In this document: positions 39,419 through 52,073 of the stretch, one piece after another
Layout: each line of letters opens with the position of its first letter
Numbering within the stretch: the first letter of the stretch is position 1
NCBI GenBank assembly: GCA_027493525.1
Contig: JAOSKN010000003.1
Location: 1,550,001 to 1,614,000 of the forward strand
DNA: 64,000 nucleotides
DNA from: Planctomycetota bacterium
GTDB lineage: Bacteria; Planctomycetota; SZUA-567; H5-PLA8
Direction of reading: 5' to 3'
The notes under the pieces: generated by a model
The model's database searches: none
What the model was told of the DNA's origin: nothing
Seen by the model: only the letters and a program-made list of their open reading frames with translations
Position numbers and translations under genes: made by a program

Positions 39419-40777
39419 CAGTTTGCCTGCGCGTTCCTTCGCTTCCCTGGCCGCCTCGGTCCCGGGGAATTTATCGGCGATTTCCAGGTAGATTTTCTTG
39501 GCCATTTCGTTGGCGCTGTTGCGCTGGTAGTTCTCGGCGCGCTTGAAGAGGCGCTCGGCCTCGGCTTTGGCCTGAGCCTCGTTGACCTTCGGGTCCTTTT
39601 CCATGCGCGCGGCAGCAGCCTCGGCTGGAGTCTTGACCGGCGTGTCGGCGTACTCGCGGGCGATCCGGCGGTAGGCGTCCAGGGCCAGCGGCAGCTTTCC
39701 CGCCTTCTCGAGCGCCCCGGCGTCAGCGAGCGCCTTGACGGCCTCCTCGTTCCGCGCCTGCTGCTTGCGGTCGCGTAGCGCGTCTACGGTCTTGGGATCG
39801 GAGGCGACCTGCGCGGCGAGAGCTTCGGCCTCTTGGGCGCTCTTCGTCCCAGCAAACTCCTTCGCGAACGCTTTGAGCGCCGCCACGGCTTCAGGGCCGG
39901 TCTGGCTCTTGGCCGCCTCGAACTTGGCCTGCAAGTCTTTCTGGAGACTATCGAGCAGCGTCTTGGCCTCTTGCGCCGCGGCGCCGAAACCCACGCCGGC
40001 CTCGGCGAGCGCCGTCTCGGCCTGGGCCCAGTGTTTGCCCTCCAGGAGCTTCTTCGCCGCGGCCAGCTTCTCCGCGCCGGCCTGGTCGCAGGCCGCGTCG
40101 AAGTGCGCGAGCATGTGCTCGACCTGCTCCGGGACGATCGTGTGCCCGATCTCCGGCGCCTCGCTCTTCAGGAAGAACTTCGCCTCCGTCAATTGCTTCA
40201 CCGTCGATTCGTAGATCGCGTAGTTGGGGTCCTTCGTGCCCACCGAGTAGTAGATCGCGGTCGTCTTCGCCGCCTCCTTGAGCTTGTCCATCGCATGGCG
40301 CGGCGTCAGGCCGTGGGCCGTCCCGCCGAAACAGGTGAAATGGTCGGCCTTGGCCTCCAGCACCATGAAGCCCATCGCGCAGCCGGCGCTGTGGCCGGTC
40401 AGGAGCACGCGGCGGGGGTCGGCGCTGAAACTCTTGGCCACGTCACCCACGGTCGCGACGATGCGGTCGATGTCGTTGCCGTTCCAGGTGAAGCCAGGGC
40501 CCATCTGGGAACTGGCCTCCGGCACGGCGAGGATGCTCCCGCGCTTGCCCGCATGCCCCGTCCAAAAGCGCGCGAAGTTCTCGGCCGTATCCCCCGCACC
40601 GTGCAGCGCGACGATCAGATCGTACTTCTTCGCCGCGTCGTACCCGCTGGGCAGGACAAGCACATAGTGACCTCCGCCGGCTAGGTCGCGCTTCTCCGGT
40701 CCGCCGCCCGCGCCCTGGACCGCGAATGAACCGAAGACCAGAAGCAGCACCCCTGAAAAAACTTGCACGTTGCGCAT
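39416..40777 (-). CDS. Exported PHB-depolymerase/feruloyl-esterase-like hydrolase with C-terminal helical repeats
   Basis: The 453-residue protein starts with a signal peptide (MRNVQVFSGVLLLVFGSFAV). The esterase domain has LIVALHGAGDTAENFARFW, the nucleophile elbow GHSAGCAMG, an acid region VGTKDPNYA and His in EIGHTIVPEQ. All are in the order of D-(-)-3-hydroxybutyrate oligomer or feruloyl esterases. The last ~210 residues are Ala/Lys-rich helices with TPR-like spacing (GKLPLALDAYRRIAREYADT). ATG 40777 is preferred to 40798 because it opens the signal peptide directly. It follows moaA on the same strand after an AT-richer 116-base gap. The substrate is unknown; a periplasmic ester is likely. 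Confidence 0.85.
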   Translation of the reverse strand: MRNVQVFSGVLLLVFGSFAVQGAGGGPEKRDLAGGGHYVLVLPSGYDAAKKYDLIVALHGAGDTAENFARFWTGHAGKRGSILAVPEASSQMGPGFTWNGNDIDRIVATVGDVAKSFSADPRRVLLTGHSAGCAMGFMVLEAKADHFTCFGGTAHGLTPRHAMDKLKEAAKTTAIYYSVGTKDPNYAIYESTVKQLTEAKFFLKSEAPEIGHTIVPEQVEHMLAHFDAACDQAGAEKLAAAKKLLEGKHWAQAETALAEAGVGFGAAAQEAKTLLDSLQKDLQAKFEAAKSQTGPEAVAALKAFAKEFAGTKSAQEAEALAAQVASDPKTVDALRDRKQQARNEEAVKALADAGALEKAGKLPLALDAYRRIAREYADTPVKTPAEAAAARMEKDPKVNEAQAKAEAERLFKRAENYQRNSANEMAKKIYLEIADKFPGTEAAREAKERAGKL

Positions 40778-40893
40778 TGATATCGCCTTTCGGAGCATGG
40801 CCTAAGCATGAGACGGAGCGGATGAGCCTCTGGTTCTTAATTAGAGGATCATATTGACTGGAACTTACTGCGCAGGCACGTGGTGCGCTGTAA

Positions 40894-41918
40894 TCAGCCG
40901 CCGATGCGGCTCATGGCCGAGGCAGGAATCTCATCCCAGGCCTTGTGGACCTCAGGCTTGAGGCGCGCGGCCTGGCGGAAGCTCTCGATCAGATCCTCGC
41001 GCGAGCCCCTCCGCGCAGGATGCGTTTTGCATCCACGCCGCCGCCGTCGAGGAGGCAACTGCGGATTTCGCCGGTGGCGGTGAGCCTCAGGCGGTCGCAG
41101 CGCGCGCAGAACGGGGCGCTCATGGCGCTGATAAAGCCCAGCCGCCCTGCGGCGCGGGGCAGCCTCCAGACCTCGGCCGGCCCGCGCATCCCCTCTCCAA
41201 CCTCCAGGGCTTCGAGGTCGCCGAAGCGGCGCGCGATCCGCTCCTTCGTCGTCGCGTTGGAGACGAAGCCGAACGATCCGGAGCCCAACGCGCAACCCTT
41301 GGCTTCCTGGAGCGGCATGTACTCGATGAAGCGGACTTCGATGGCGCGTTCGAGCGTCAGCGCGGCGAAGGCCTCGACTTCGTCGTCGTTCACCCCGCCG
41401 AGCACGACCATGTTGAGCTTGACCGGGTCGAAGCCGGCGACCTGCGCGGCGGCCAGCCCCGCCAGGACGTCCTTTACATCGCCGCGCCGCGCGATCCGGG
41501 CGAAGCGTTCCGGATTCAGCGTATCGAGCGAGACGTTGACGCGCTTGAGCCCGGCCTCGCGCAGCGCCCTGGCGTGTTGCGCGAGCAGGATCCCGTTGGT
41601 GGTCATGGCCAGATCGTCGATCCCCGGCACGCGCGCGAGCATGCCCGTGAGGACGTCGATCTGCTTGCGCGCCAGGGGCTCGCCGCCGGTGATGCGGACC
41701 TTGTATACGCCCGTCGCGGCGGCGGCCTCCACGACGGTCCGGATCTCCTCGTAGCTGAGGATCTCGTCCTTGGGCAGCCAAGCCACGCCTTCCTCGGGCA
41801 TGCAGTAGACGCAGCGGAGGTTGCAGACGTCGGTGACCGAGACGCGCAGATAGGTGAAGCGCCGGCCGTAGGCGTCGACGACGGGCGCGAAGGGCGTGGA
41901 AGAACCGCAGCACGACAT
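40894..41918 (-). CDS. moaA: GTP 3',8-cyclase MoaA, one-base frameshift at C4 41006-41009
   Basis: MoaA is the radical-SAM enzyme that begins molybdenum cofactor synthesis from GTP. The N-terminal cluster is CNLRCVYC (Cys32, Cys36, Cys39). RITGGEPLARKQIDVL, the GLKRVNVSLDTLNPERF region and the second cluster CARCDRLRLTATGEIRSC follow. After KRILRGG the first frame stops at 40989. With one base restored in the G4 run of the coding strand, it reads RILRGGGSREDLIESFRQAA and ends ...SAMSRIGG. The C-terminal Gly-Gly is required in MoaA. The corrected length is 341 residues. No other moa genes are near. The frameshift lies in a homopolymer and is probably an error. Confidence 0.93.
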
Positions 41919-41981
41919 GCCAGCAGTCTACGGCATGCCTTTACCGGCGCAATGGCGCGGCGCGAGCTCGGCGGTCGGCAC

Positions 41982-43415
41982 TCAGGGCTTGAACATCTCG
42001 CGCACGGTTTTCTGCACCCAATCGGTGCCGGCAAAGCCCAGGTGCCCGCCGTGGGGCAGGATGATCAGCGAGGGCCCGGCGCACTTCTGGCAGAGCGCGT
42101 CGAGTTCCTTGGGCTCGTTAAGCGGGTCGTCGCGGGCGATGACGACCTCCACGTAGGGCGGCGGGTTCGCCAGCAGCGCGGCGATCTCGCCCTTCGCACA
42201 GAGTTCCTCCGGCGACTTTTTCCAGTACGGGGCGCAGAAGCGCTGGAGATAGTCGGTGAAGGTCCAGCAAGCCGAATCGCCAAGCGTGCGCTTGAGCTTC
42301 TCCTTCTCGACCTTCTGGCGATCCTCCAGGTCGCGCCGGGCGTCCTCGTAGGCCAGTTTCTGCTTCTCGTCGTCGTCGCGTTGCGGGAAGCGCGCCTTGA
42401 GTTCCTTCTTTTCGAGCTCGTGGCGATCCTTGACGGCCCGGGCTTCTTTCTCGCGCGCCTTGCGCGCCTCGGGCTCCTCGTCCCGCGCCTTGAACTCGTT
42501 CAGCATGCCGGGCCGGTAGCGCCTCTCGTTGGACTTGAGGATGTCCTCCAGGGCGCCCAGGAAATCGTAGGCGATCCCCGCGCGCATGAGCGACTCTTCG
42601 CGCGCGTTCGGCTGATTCTCGTCAGGGGTGAAGCCGTCGAGGAGCTTGATCAGCGAAGGGCCGAAAAGCGGGAGGTCGTTCTGAAAGCACTCGTCGAGCC
42701 GCCGCGCGGCCGTGCAGAGGCTGACCGGAGGCGAGAGCACCAACACGCGGTCCACGGGCCAGGCCGCCGAGCCGGGGTGTTTCATCAGGTTCAGCGCGAG
42801 GATTCCGCCGTAGCTGGCGCCCAGCAGGCGCACGCTCGTGACGCGCTCGCGCAGCGCCGCCTTGCCGTCCTCGCGATGCTTGAGCAAGGCGTCCACGAGC
42901 CGCGCGACGGCGCCGGCTTCTGCCTCCACGTTCCCCGCCACGCCATGCCCGGACGCCTCGTTGAACCCGTTCGCGAAGACCGAAGGGAAGGTGACGACGT
43001 GGCAGCCCGCGCCGTAGGCGTCGTGCATCCAGGCCTTGGCCAGCTTGTCGTCCGCTTCCTGCGCGAAACCCAGCAGGATCACGGCCAGCGGAGCCGGACG
43101 CGGCTGCAGGGCCAGCGTCACCTCGAACGAATCCTTGAAGCCGGTAGCCTGCCCCGGAAGCTTCAGGCTGTTCGCCTCGATCTTGCGTTTGGCGAACTCC
43201 TTGTAGTTGATCGTAGCCACCAGGCCGTGAACGTGAACCTTGCCCTTCTTGGTGGCGCGCAACTCCGTCTCCCGGCTGAACTCGTCGAGCCCCGGGATCC
43301 GAATGGCGGGCGGCGGCTCCGAGGCCTCGGCGGCGGAGCCCGCCGCGCTGCCCGGACAGGCCGCGAGGACGAAAAAGCACCATGGAATCAAGCGGAATGG
43401 CAAGGCAGACGACAT
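41982..43415 (-). CDS. Exported alpha/beta hydrolase with coiled-coil insertion, possible lipoprotein
   Basis: The 477-residue protein has a hydrophobic leader ending in LAAC, a lipobox that would make Cys20 the lipidation site. The hydrolase core contains LAVILLGFAQEADDKLAKAW and SGHGVAGNVEAEAG, with nucleophile motif LLGASYGG. An acid candidate is IARDDPLNEP and the histidine is in LPHGGHLGF. A highly charged coiled-coil segment (about 310-380) is inserted before the acid. Relatives are the exported 'alpha/beta hydrolase' proteins of planctomycetes, substrate unknown. It follows the pyruvate carboxylase gene by 123 bases on the same strand, and moaA is downstream. Confidence 0.82.
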   Translation of the reverse strand: MSSALPFRLIPWCFFVLAACPGSAAGSAAEASEPPPAIRIPGLDEFSRETELRATKKGKVHVHGLVATINYKEFAKRKIEANSLKLPGQATGFKDSFEVTLALQPRPAPLAVILLGFAQEADDKLAKAWMHDAYGAGCHVVTFPSVFANGFNEASGHGVAGNVEAEAGAVARLVDALLKHREDGKAALRERVTSVRLLGASYGGILALNLMKHPGSAAWPVDRVLVLSPPVSLCTAARRLDECFQNDLPLFGPSLIKLLDGFTPDENQPNAREESLMRAGIAYDFLGALEDILKSNERRYRPGMLNEFKARDEEPEARKAREKEARAVKDRHELEKKELKARFPQRDDDEKQKLAYEDARRDLEDRQKVEKEKLKRTLGDSACWTFTDYLQRFCAPYWKKSPEELCAKGEIAALLANPPPYVEVVIARDDPLNEPKELDALCQKCAGPSLIILPHGGHLGFAGTDWVQKTVREMFKP

Positions 43416-43538
43416 CGGGATACCTCGTGGCTTCGCGCGCGCCGGACGCCTACGGTTTAGAAAGATTCTTCCGCGGATGCAACCGTTTTTGAACGGACGG
43501 CCGCCACGAGGCTTTCTTCAGCCCACTCAGCACGAACT

Positions 43539-46500
43539 TCATTCGAACGCGACCAGCAGGTCCCCGGCGTCCACCGTGTCGCCGGACTTCACGGTCACCT
43601 CGCCCACCACGTGTGCCTCGGGCGCGACGACGTTGACCTGCATCTTCATCGCTTCCAGCACGATGAGCACCTCGCCCTTCTTCACCTCGCTGCCCTTCTT
43701 GACCTTCACGTCGGCGACGACGCCCGGCATGGACGCGCCGAGGTGGTGCAGGTTCTCCGGATCGGCCTTGCGGCGCTCCACGACGGCGGACTGGATGCTC
43801 TTGTCGCGGACGAAAGCCTCGCGCGGCGAGCCGTTCAGTTCGAAATACACCTTGCGCATGCCGTCCGGCGTGGCCCGCGCGATGGAGATCAGCTTGATGA
43901 TCAGCGTCTTGCCGGGCTCGATCTCGACGTAGATCTCCTCGTCCACTTCCATGCCAAAGAGGAAGTTCCGCGTGGGCACATGCGAGACGTTCCCGTATTT
44001 CTTGCGGTGCGCGGCGAACTCCTCGTAGACCTTTTCGTACAGCGCCGCGGCCAAGGCGTCGCGCGGTCCGACCTCGTGGCCGAACTTCCTGACCAGGCCT
44101 TCCTCGAGGCGCTTAAGGTTCACGGGCTTCAGCAGCGCCCCAGCGCGCTTTTTCAGCGGTTTGCGGTCCTTGAGGATGATTTTCTGGAGCCGCGGGTCGA
44201 ACCCGCCGGGCGGGAAGCCGATGTGCCCCTCGAAGAACTGGACGACCGACTCCGGGAAGCTGAGGTGCTTGCCCTTGGTCAGCACGTCCTCGGCGCTGAG
44301 CCGGTTGCTGACCAGGTACAGCGCCATGTCCCCGATGATCTTGCTTGACGGCGTCACCTTCACGATGTCGCCGAAAAGGAAGTTCACGGCGCGGTACTGA
44401 TTGCGGATCTCTTCCCAGCGGTCCTCCAGGCCCAGGGACTTGGCCTGCGCCTGGAGATTGGTGTACTGTCCGCCGGGCATCTCGTGTTCCCAGACTTCCG
44501 CGGTCCCGGCCTGCATGCCGCTTTCGAAGGGGTAGTAGAACTTCCGCACCTGCTCGAAGTAGTCGGCGACCCTGTTCAGCGCGGCCAAGTCCAGGCCGGT
44601 GTCGCGCGGGCCGTCCTTGAGCACCGCGACGAGGCTGTTCAGGTTCGGCTGGCTGGTCAGGCCGCTCATGCTGGCGATGGCCATGTCGGCGATGTGCACG
44701 CCGGCCTCGGCCGCCTTGACGATCGCCGCGGACTGGCAGCCGCCGGTGTCGTGGGTGTGGAAGTGGATCGGGACGCCGGCTTCCTCGCGGAGCGTCTTGA
44801 CCAGCGTGTAGGCGGCGTAGGGCTTGCAGAGCCCGGCCATGTCCTTGATGCCCAGGATGTGCGTCCCGCGCCGGACCAGTTCCTTGGCGAGCTTGACGTA
44901 GTACTTCAGGTCGTACTTGGGGCGGCTCTTGTCGAAGATGTCGCCGGTGTAGCAGATGGCCGCCTCGCAGACCCGCCCGCTCTCCCGCGCGGCCTCGATG
45001 GCGACTTCCATGCCGGGAACCCAGTTGAGCGCGTCGAAGATACGGAACACGTCGATCCCCGCCTGCGCGGCCTCCTTGACGAAGGCCTTGACCACGTTGT
45101 CGGGGTAGTTCGTGTAGCCCACCGCGGAGCTGCCGCGGACGAGCATCTGGAACAGCACGTTGGGGACCTTGGCGCGCAGTTCGACCAACCGCTCCCAGGG
45201 ATCTTCCTTCAGGAAGCGCATCGAGGCGTCGAACGTCGCCCCGCCCCACATCTCCAGGCTGAACAAGTCGCCGGCGCGCGCGGCGTAGAAGTCGGCGACA
45301 TTGAGCAGGTCGATGGAGCGCATGCGCGTCGCGAGCAGCGACTGATGCGCGTCGCGGAAGGTCGTGTCGGTGACGAGCAGCCGCTTCTGCTTGAGGATCC
45401 ACTTCACGAGACCGGCGGGTCCGGTGCGGTCCAGGATCTGCCGTGTGCCGTCCTCGCAGCCGGGGACTTCGGGGATCGGCGCTACGGCCGGCGGCAGCCC
45501 CTGGGGCGCCTTGCTGCCGTGGCCCACGATCGGATTGCCGTTGACGGTCACGTCGGCCAGGAAGCTCAGGATCTTGTTGGCCCGGTCGCGAGGCTCGCGG
45601 AAGCGCATCAACTGCGGATTCTGGTCGATGAAGCCGGTGTCGCAGTCCCCGGAGAGGAACTCCGGGTGGCGCAGCACGTTCTGGAGGAAGGGAATGTTGG
45701 TATTGAGCCCGCGGATGCGGAACTCGCTCAAGCCCCGGAACATCCGCGCCGCCGCCGCCGCGAACTCCCGCCCATACGTCGTGACCTTCACCAGCAGCGA
45801 ATCGTAGTAGGGCGTGATCAGCGCCCCGCCGAAGGCCGTGCCGCCGTCGAGGCGCAGCCCGAAGCCGGCCGCGGAACGGTACGCGCCGATCCGGCCGTAG
45901 TCCGGCGCGAAGCCCTTGCGCGGATCCTCGGTGGTGATGCGGCACTGGATCGCGAAGCCGGAGTGTTCGAGCCGGTCCTGCGGCGGCACGCGAACTTCCG
46001 GGTCGCTTAGCGCGTACCCTTCGGCGATGCGGATCTGCGCCTGGACCAGGTCGACGCCGGTGATTTCCTCGGTCACCGTGTGCTCGACCTGGATGCGGCT
46101 GTTCATCTCGATCAGGTACATCCCGCCGTCCTGGTCGCGCAGGAACTCCACCGTCCCGGCGTTCTGGTAGCCCGCGGCCTTCGAGAAGGTCACGGCCATG
46201 CCGCAGAGCCTGGCGCGTTCTTCCTCGCTCAGCACCAGGCTCGGCGCGAACTCGATCAGCTTCTGATGCCGGCGCTGGATGGAGCAGTCGCGCTCGAAGA
46301 GGTGCATCAGGTTGCCGTGGTGGTCGCCCAGGATTTGCACCTCGAGGTGCTTGGGCCGGAGGATGGCTTTCTCAAGGTAGCATTCGTCGTTGCCGAAGGC
46401 CTGGAGCGCCTCGCGCTTGGCGAGCGGCAGGAGTTCCTTCAGCTCCGCGGCGTTGCGGGCCATGCGGATCCCGCGCCCGCCCCCGCCGTGGCTGGCCTTG

Positions 46501-47066
46501 ACCATCACCGGGTAGCCGGCATGTTGCGCGAACTTGAGCGCCTCGGCGATCCCCTCCACCGGCCCGTCGGTCCCGGGGATCACCGGGAGCTTCATCTTCT
46601 TCGCCAGTTCGCGCGCGCCGACCTTGTCCGAGACCTTGCGCATCACGTCCGGCGCCGGCCCGACCCAGATCAGGCCCGCGGCGATGACCTTCTCCGCGAA
46701 CTCGGGGTTCTCGCTCAGGAAACCATACCCGGGATGGATCGCGTCCACGCCCTTATCGAGCGCGATACGGATGATCCCGTCCATGTCCAGGTAGGCCGCG
46801 ACGGGACCCTTGCCCTCTCCGACGAGGTACGCCTCGTCGCACTTGTAGCGATGCAGCGCGAGCTTGTCCTCGTGGCTGTAGATGCCCACCGTCCCGATGC
46901 CCAGTTCGGTGCAGGCGCGGAAGACACGAATCGCGATCTCGCTGCGGTTGGCGACGAGCAGGCGCTTGATCCGGCGCACGCCCTTACGCCGCGTGCCGGT
47001 CGCAAACGCCTCGGCGGGATGGTTCAACAGAGTTGCAGCGAGCTTAGCCTTCGGCTTGCGTGGCAT
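43539..47066 (-). CDS. pyc: Pyruvate carboxylase
   Basis: The enzyme makes oxaloacetate from pyruvate, bicarbonate and ATP and replenishes the citric acid cycle. The 1175-residue polypeptide has all domains in order. The biotin carboxylase part contains LLVANRSEIAIRVFRACTEL, the ATP-grasp loop KASHGGGGRGIR and MNSRIQVEHTVTEE. The carboxyltransferase part contains DTTFRDAHQSLLATRMR, the metal site HTHDTGG and MSGLTSQPN. A biotin carrier domain with VLEAMKMQ (biotin lysine 1141) ends the protein. ATG 47066 with GAGGAA upstream is preferred to a TTG 21 bases earlier. A promoter-like pair lies at 47111-47139. The domain order is that of the single-chain, alpha4 type. Confidence 0.97.
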   Translation of the reverse strand: MPRKPKAKLAATLLNHPAEAFATGTRRKGVRRIKRLLVANRSEIAIRVFRACTELGIGTVGIYSHEDKLALHRYKCDEAYLVGEGKGPVAAYLDMDGIIRIALDKGVDAIHPGYGFLSENPEFAEKVIAAGLIWVGPAPDVMRKVSDKVGARELAKKMKLPVIPGTDGPVEGIAEALKFAQHAGYPVMVKASHGGGGRGIRMARNAAELKELLPLAKREALQAFGNDECYLEKAILRPKHLEVQILGDHHGNLMHLFERDCSIQRRHQKLIEFAPSLVLSEEERARLCGMAVTFSKAAGYQNAGTVEFLRDQDGGMYLIEMNSRIQVEHTVTEEITGVDLVQAQIRIAEGYALSDPEVRVPPQDRLEHSGFAIQCRITTEDPRKGFAPDYGRIGAYRSAAGFGLRLDGGTAFGGALITPYYDSLLVKVTTYGREFAAAAARMFRGLSEFRIRGLNTNIPFLQNVLRHPEFLSGDCDTGFIDQNPQLMRFREPRDRANKILSFLADVTVNGNPIVGHGSKAPQGLPPAVAPIPEVPGCEDGTRQILDRTGPAGLVKWILKQKRLLVTDTTFRDAHQSLLATRMRSIDLLNVADFYAARAGDLFSLEMWGGATFDASMRFLKEDPWERLVELRAKVPNVLFQMLVRGSSAVGYTNYPDNVVKAFVKEAAQAGIDVFRIFDALNWVPGMEVAIEAARESGRVCEAAICYTGDIFDKSRPKYDLKYYVKLAKELVRRGTHILGIKDMAGLCKPYAAYTLVKTLREEAGVPIHFHTHDTGGCQSAAIVKAAEAGVHIADMAIASMSGLTSQPNLNSLVAVLKDGPRDTGLDLAALNRVADYFEQVRKFYYPFESGMQAGTAEVWEHEMPGGQYTNLQAQAKSLGLEDRWEEIRNQYRAVNFLFGDIVKVTPSSKIIGDMALYLVSNRLSAEDVLTKGKHLSFPESVVQFFEGHIGFPPGGFDPRLQKIILKDRKPLKKRAGALLKPVNLKRLEEGLVRKFGHEVGPRDALAAALYEKVYEEFAAHRKKYGNVSHVPTRNFLFGMEVDEEIYVEIEPGKTLIIKLISIARATPDGMRKVYFELNGSPREAFVRDKSIQSAVVERRKADPENLHHLGASMPGVVADVKVKKGSEVKKGEVLIVLEAMKMQVNVVAPEAHVVGEVTVKSGDTVDAGDLLVAFE

Positions 47067-47291
47067 GGGTTCCTCGGCAGGCAGCAATTGCGGTCCTTGA
47101 AGGGCACGCCCTTATAACGTTCGCGCGTGAAGGCGTCCAGCCGGGGTTAGCCGGGCGGCAGGGACCGCGCGCCAAACCTGCCGGAAATCGGCCAGCAGGC
47201 TCCATTTCGCGCAAGCCCGGAACTTGCCCCTCGAACTTTTGTTGAATCCCTTTACGATGTGCGCGAGGCACCTGGAGCGCGCGCAAGGCGC
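47067..47291. promoter_or_regulatory. Divergent intergenic region between pyc and the kinase gene
   Basis: The 225 bases hold no gene. On the minus strand a promoter-like pair serves pyc. For the kinase direction, T-rich sequence near 47236-47256 could hold a promoter, but no good hexamer pair was found. Confidence 0.5.
47111..47139 (-). promoter_or_regulatory. Candidate sigma70-type promoter of pyc
   Basis: Read on the minus strand, TGGACG (47139-47134) and TATAAG (47116-47111) are 17 bases apart. Transcription would start about 38 bases before ATG 47066. Confidence 0.5.
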
Positions 47292-49319
<2,028 letters not shown>

Positions 49320-49490
49320 CGACCGCGTCGGCCATTCCCTTTCCAGCGATTCCCCTGGGACCTGGGAATTCGTCCGAAAATGCGTTCGTTCAGGGGCTGC
49401 ATGCCCCGACCGCTCTTTCCAGGGCGTGCCGTCTCAAGTACCCTCTCGTGATAATTGAATCGACGCCGACATGAGCATGGGACCGCGCGT

Positions 49491-52073
49491 ATGTCCGAGA
49501 CCGTGAACTGGCCCACGAACTTCGCCCCGACCGGCGCGCACGACGACCTTCCGCCTCATGCACTCGAACATTGCCTCCAGGCGCTCGACCTCTTCGGCAT
49601 CTCTTACTTCGGCTGGCCCCTGGACAACCTGTGGGGCGTGGTCATGGACGGCGACGGCCGCCTGCGCACGCTTCCCTATCGTGACAAGGGCCGCCTTCCC
49701 GACCTGCTGCAGGTCCAACTGAGCGCGCAGACCCAGCTCGCGCTGCCCCGCGCGCTGGATGTCGAGAGGGTTTTTCTTTTCGCGCTCGAAAGCCTCGAAC
49801 ATCTGGCGGATACGCCGGGCTTCAACGACCCGGTCTCGCTGTGCGGCACGCTGCACGGGCCGTTCCCCGTTCACCCGTCTCAGGAGAGCCAACCCCGGAG
49901 TTGCCGCGGGCGCTTCTGCGTCAGCCGCGCCGACGTGCTGGAAGGCCTGGTCCGCGCCGAGCCGTTCGTCTTTCACGGAGCGGGCGCGAGGGTTCGAGGC
50001 GAGAAGTCAGTTCGCACCTGCCATCTGATGCTGCCGGCGGGCCTTTCCGAATCCCCGCAGGCGCGCGCCGACGCCGTGCTCGCGTACCCCCTGCCCATCG
50101 CCTTCCGCGGCGCGATCGACAATACCCTCCTGGCGGCCGCGCTTGCCTATGACGTGCTTGCCGAGCTGCAGGACGACCTGCGGCGCGCGGAAGTCCGCGG
50201 CGCCTTCCCGGAGCAGATCCTGCCCGTGCCCAGCCGGAGCGGGCTGGAGACGCGCCTGAGAAGCAAGGGCTACGAAATCCGGAACGGCTACGCGTACGCG
50301 CCAGCGGCCAAGCCCGCGTCGTCGTGGCTGGGCAGGCTCTTCGACGGACTCCTGCGCAAGCGCGAGGAGCTTCCGCCCGAAGGCTCGCTGGAAGAATTCC
50401 TGCGCATCGCGCGGCATGCGCTGGAGGGCCTTCCGGGCTGGCCCACCGCGCAGGCCCAGGCGCTGCGCCAACAATGCCGCGTGCTCGAAGCCTCCTGGCC
50501 GCGGGAAGGGCTGGGCGGACTGGTCCGCATCGTGAACACCGACGACGTGAACCTCAAGAAAGGCGAACTTGTTCTACGCTGCAAGGGCCAAAAGGGCGCC
50601 AACGCCGTCTTCCGGCTGCCGGCGGAACTCTACCGCCGCGACGGCAGCTTCGATTGCCCCATGGACCTGGAGGTCGAGTGGTTCGACGACGAGGGCGGCG
50701 GCCAGATCTGTTACGTGCCCGCCTGGAAGGAAGCGTACAAGGTTCACGCTTCCTATTCGCTTTCGGGGACCAAGACCTGGAAGACGGCCACCTTCGCCAT
50801 TCCCGACGCGCGAACCGACGGGAAGCTCTGGCACGGCGACGTGGGCATCTATTTCCACTACCCAGGTAAGCGGCCCTTGCGCATCCGCGAGGTCAAGGTA
50901 AGGCTGCGTCGGCCCGACTACCTGGACGCGGGCAAGCAGCGCATCCAGTGCCACCTGGACAGTCTGGCCCACCTGGACGTGAGCAAGCCCCTGCTCAACT
51001 GCCACGCCAGCGAAGCGGGGCTGCTGCCCTACAGCGGATGGATTCTTGACCTTAGCCATGGGACGGCTCAAGGGCAGGTGCTCCTGATCCTGGTCTCGGA
51101 CCAGGGCCAGTGGGCCTTCGGAGACGAACAGCGGACGGAACGTCCGGACATTGTTCGAGTCTACGGCTCCGCCTACGCGCGGGCCGGGTTTTCCGGCGTC
51201 CTGCCGCTCAAGGGTCTTGCGCCAGGCACGTACAAGCTGTTCCTGAGACTTCAGAATGGCGAGAGCTTTGTGCAGCGGGAACTCTGGCAACGTCTGGTCC
51301 TGATGGCCGACCCGGTAGCCGCTGCGTTACCGCCGCAGGCGTCTAACGCCGCAGCGCCCTCCGAGCCGGCAAGCCCCGCGCCGGTTGCTCCAGGTCCAGA
51401 CCCCGAGGAACCAAGCCCCGTTGCAGCGGGGCTCCTGCATGTCTTCTATCACGATCTCGACTATCCACGGATTTGGCAAAATGATCCTGACGCCTTCGCG
51501 GAATTCTTTTCGCATCGCGGCTTCACCATGCTCAACGCCGACGCGCTGGGGATCTGGATGAAGGAGCGGGTAGCCGAAGGCGCCGTGGGTTCGGTCTGTG
51601 TCATCGCGCAGGGTATCGCGCCCGAGACGGTTCTTGAAAGCAAAGACAAGAACTGCACGTTCCGAAAATACCTCGATGCGGGGGCCGGATCGTGTGGGCG
51701 GGCGACCTGCCGGGCTTTTACCGGGGGACCTTGGGTAAAAGCGAGACGTGGGGGAAAGAGGGCGCCGCCGCCATACTGGACCTGCCGCCATATAGCAGTC
51801 TGCGCACCAAAGCGGTCGTCACCGAGGCGGGCAAGGAGGCCGGCGTGACCCTGGTGGGCGGGAGCGAGCATTGCCAGTCCGTGCAAGACGTGACCGTCGC
51901 CTTGTCCACGGTGCGCGAAAAAATTCGCGGAATCGTGGTTCAAGAACTATTGTACCCGCGTACCCTTGAGCGGCCTTTACCGGCTGTATGCAGCATCCTT
52001 CCCGGGCGCGAACGCCGAGGCCAACTCGATGCTCGCGCGCGTGGCGCGCTACAAACTGGAACTTCCGAAGTAG
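49491..52073 (+). CDS. Large protein of unknown function with Rossmann-like C-terminus, two compensating one-base frameshifts
   Basis: ATG 49491 opens MSETVNWPTNFAPTGAHDDL. No family was recognised. The first 330 residues are mixed alpha/beta (FGISYFGWPLDNLWGVVMDG). The centre is beta-rich and Ig-like (DLEVEWFDDEGGGQICYVPA, KLWHGDVGIYFHYPG). A Pro/Ala linker then leads to a Rossmann-like C-terminal part (LLHVFYHDLDYPRIWQNDPD). The frame breaks at G5 51680-51684, where one restored G gives YLDAGGRIVWAGDLPGFYRG. It breaks again at A6 51918-51923, where one A less gives VREKFAESWFKNYCTRVP. The corrected protein ends LARVARYKLELPK at TAG 52071, 860 residues. The shifts cancel. No signal peptide or helix is obvious. 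The C-terminal part may be amidotransferase-like. Confidence 0.68.
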
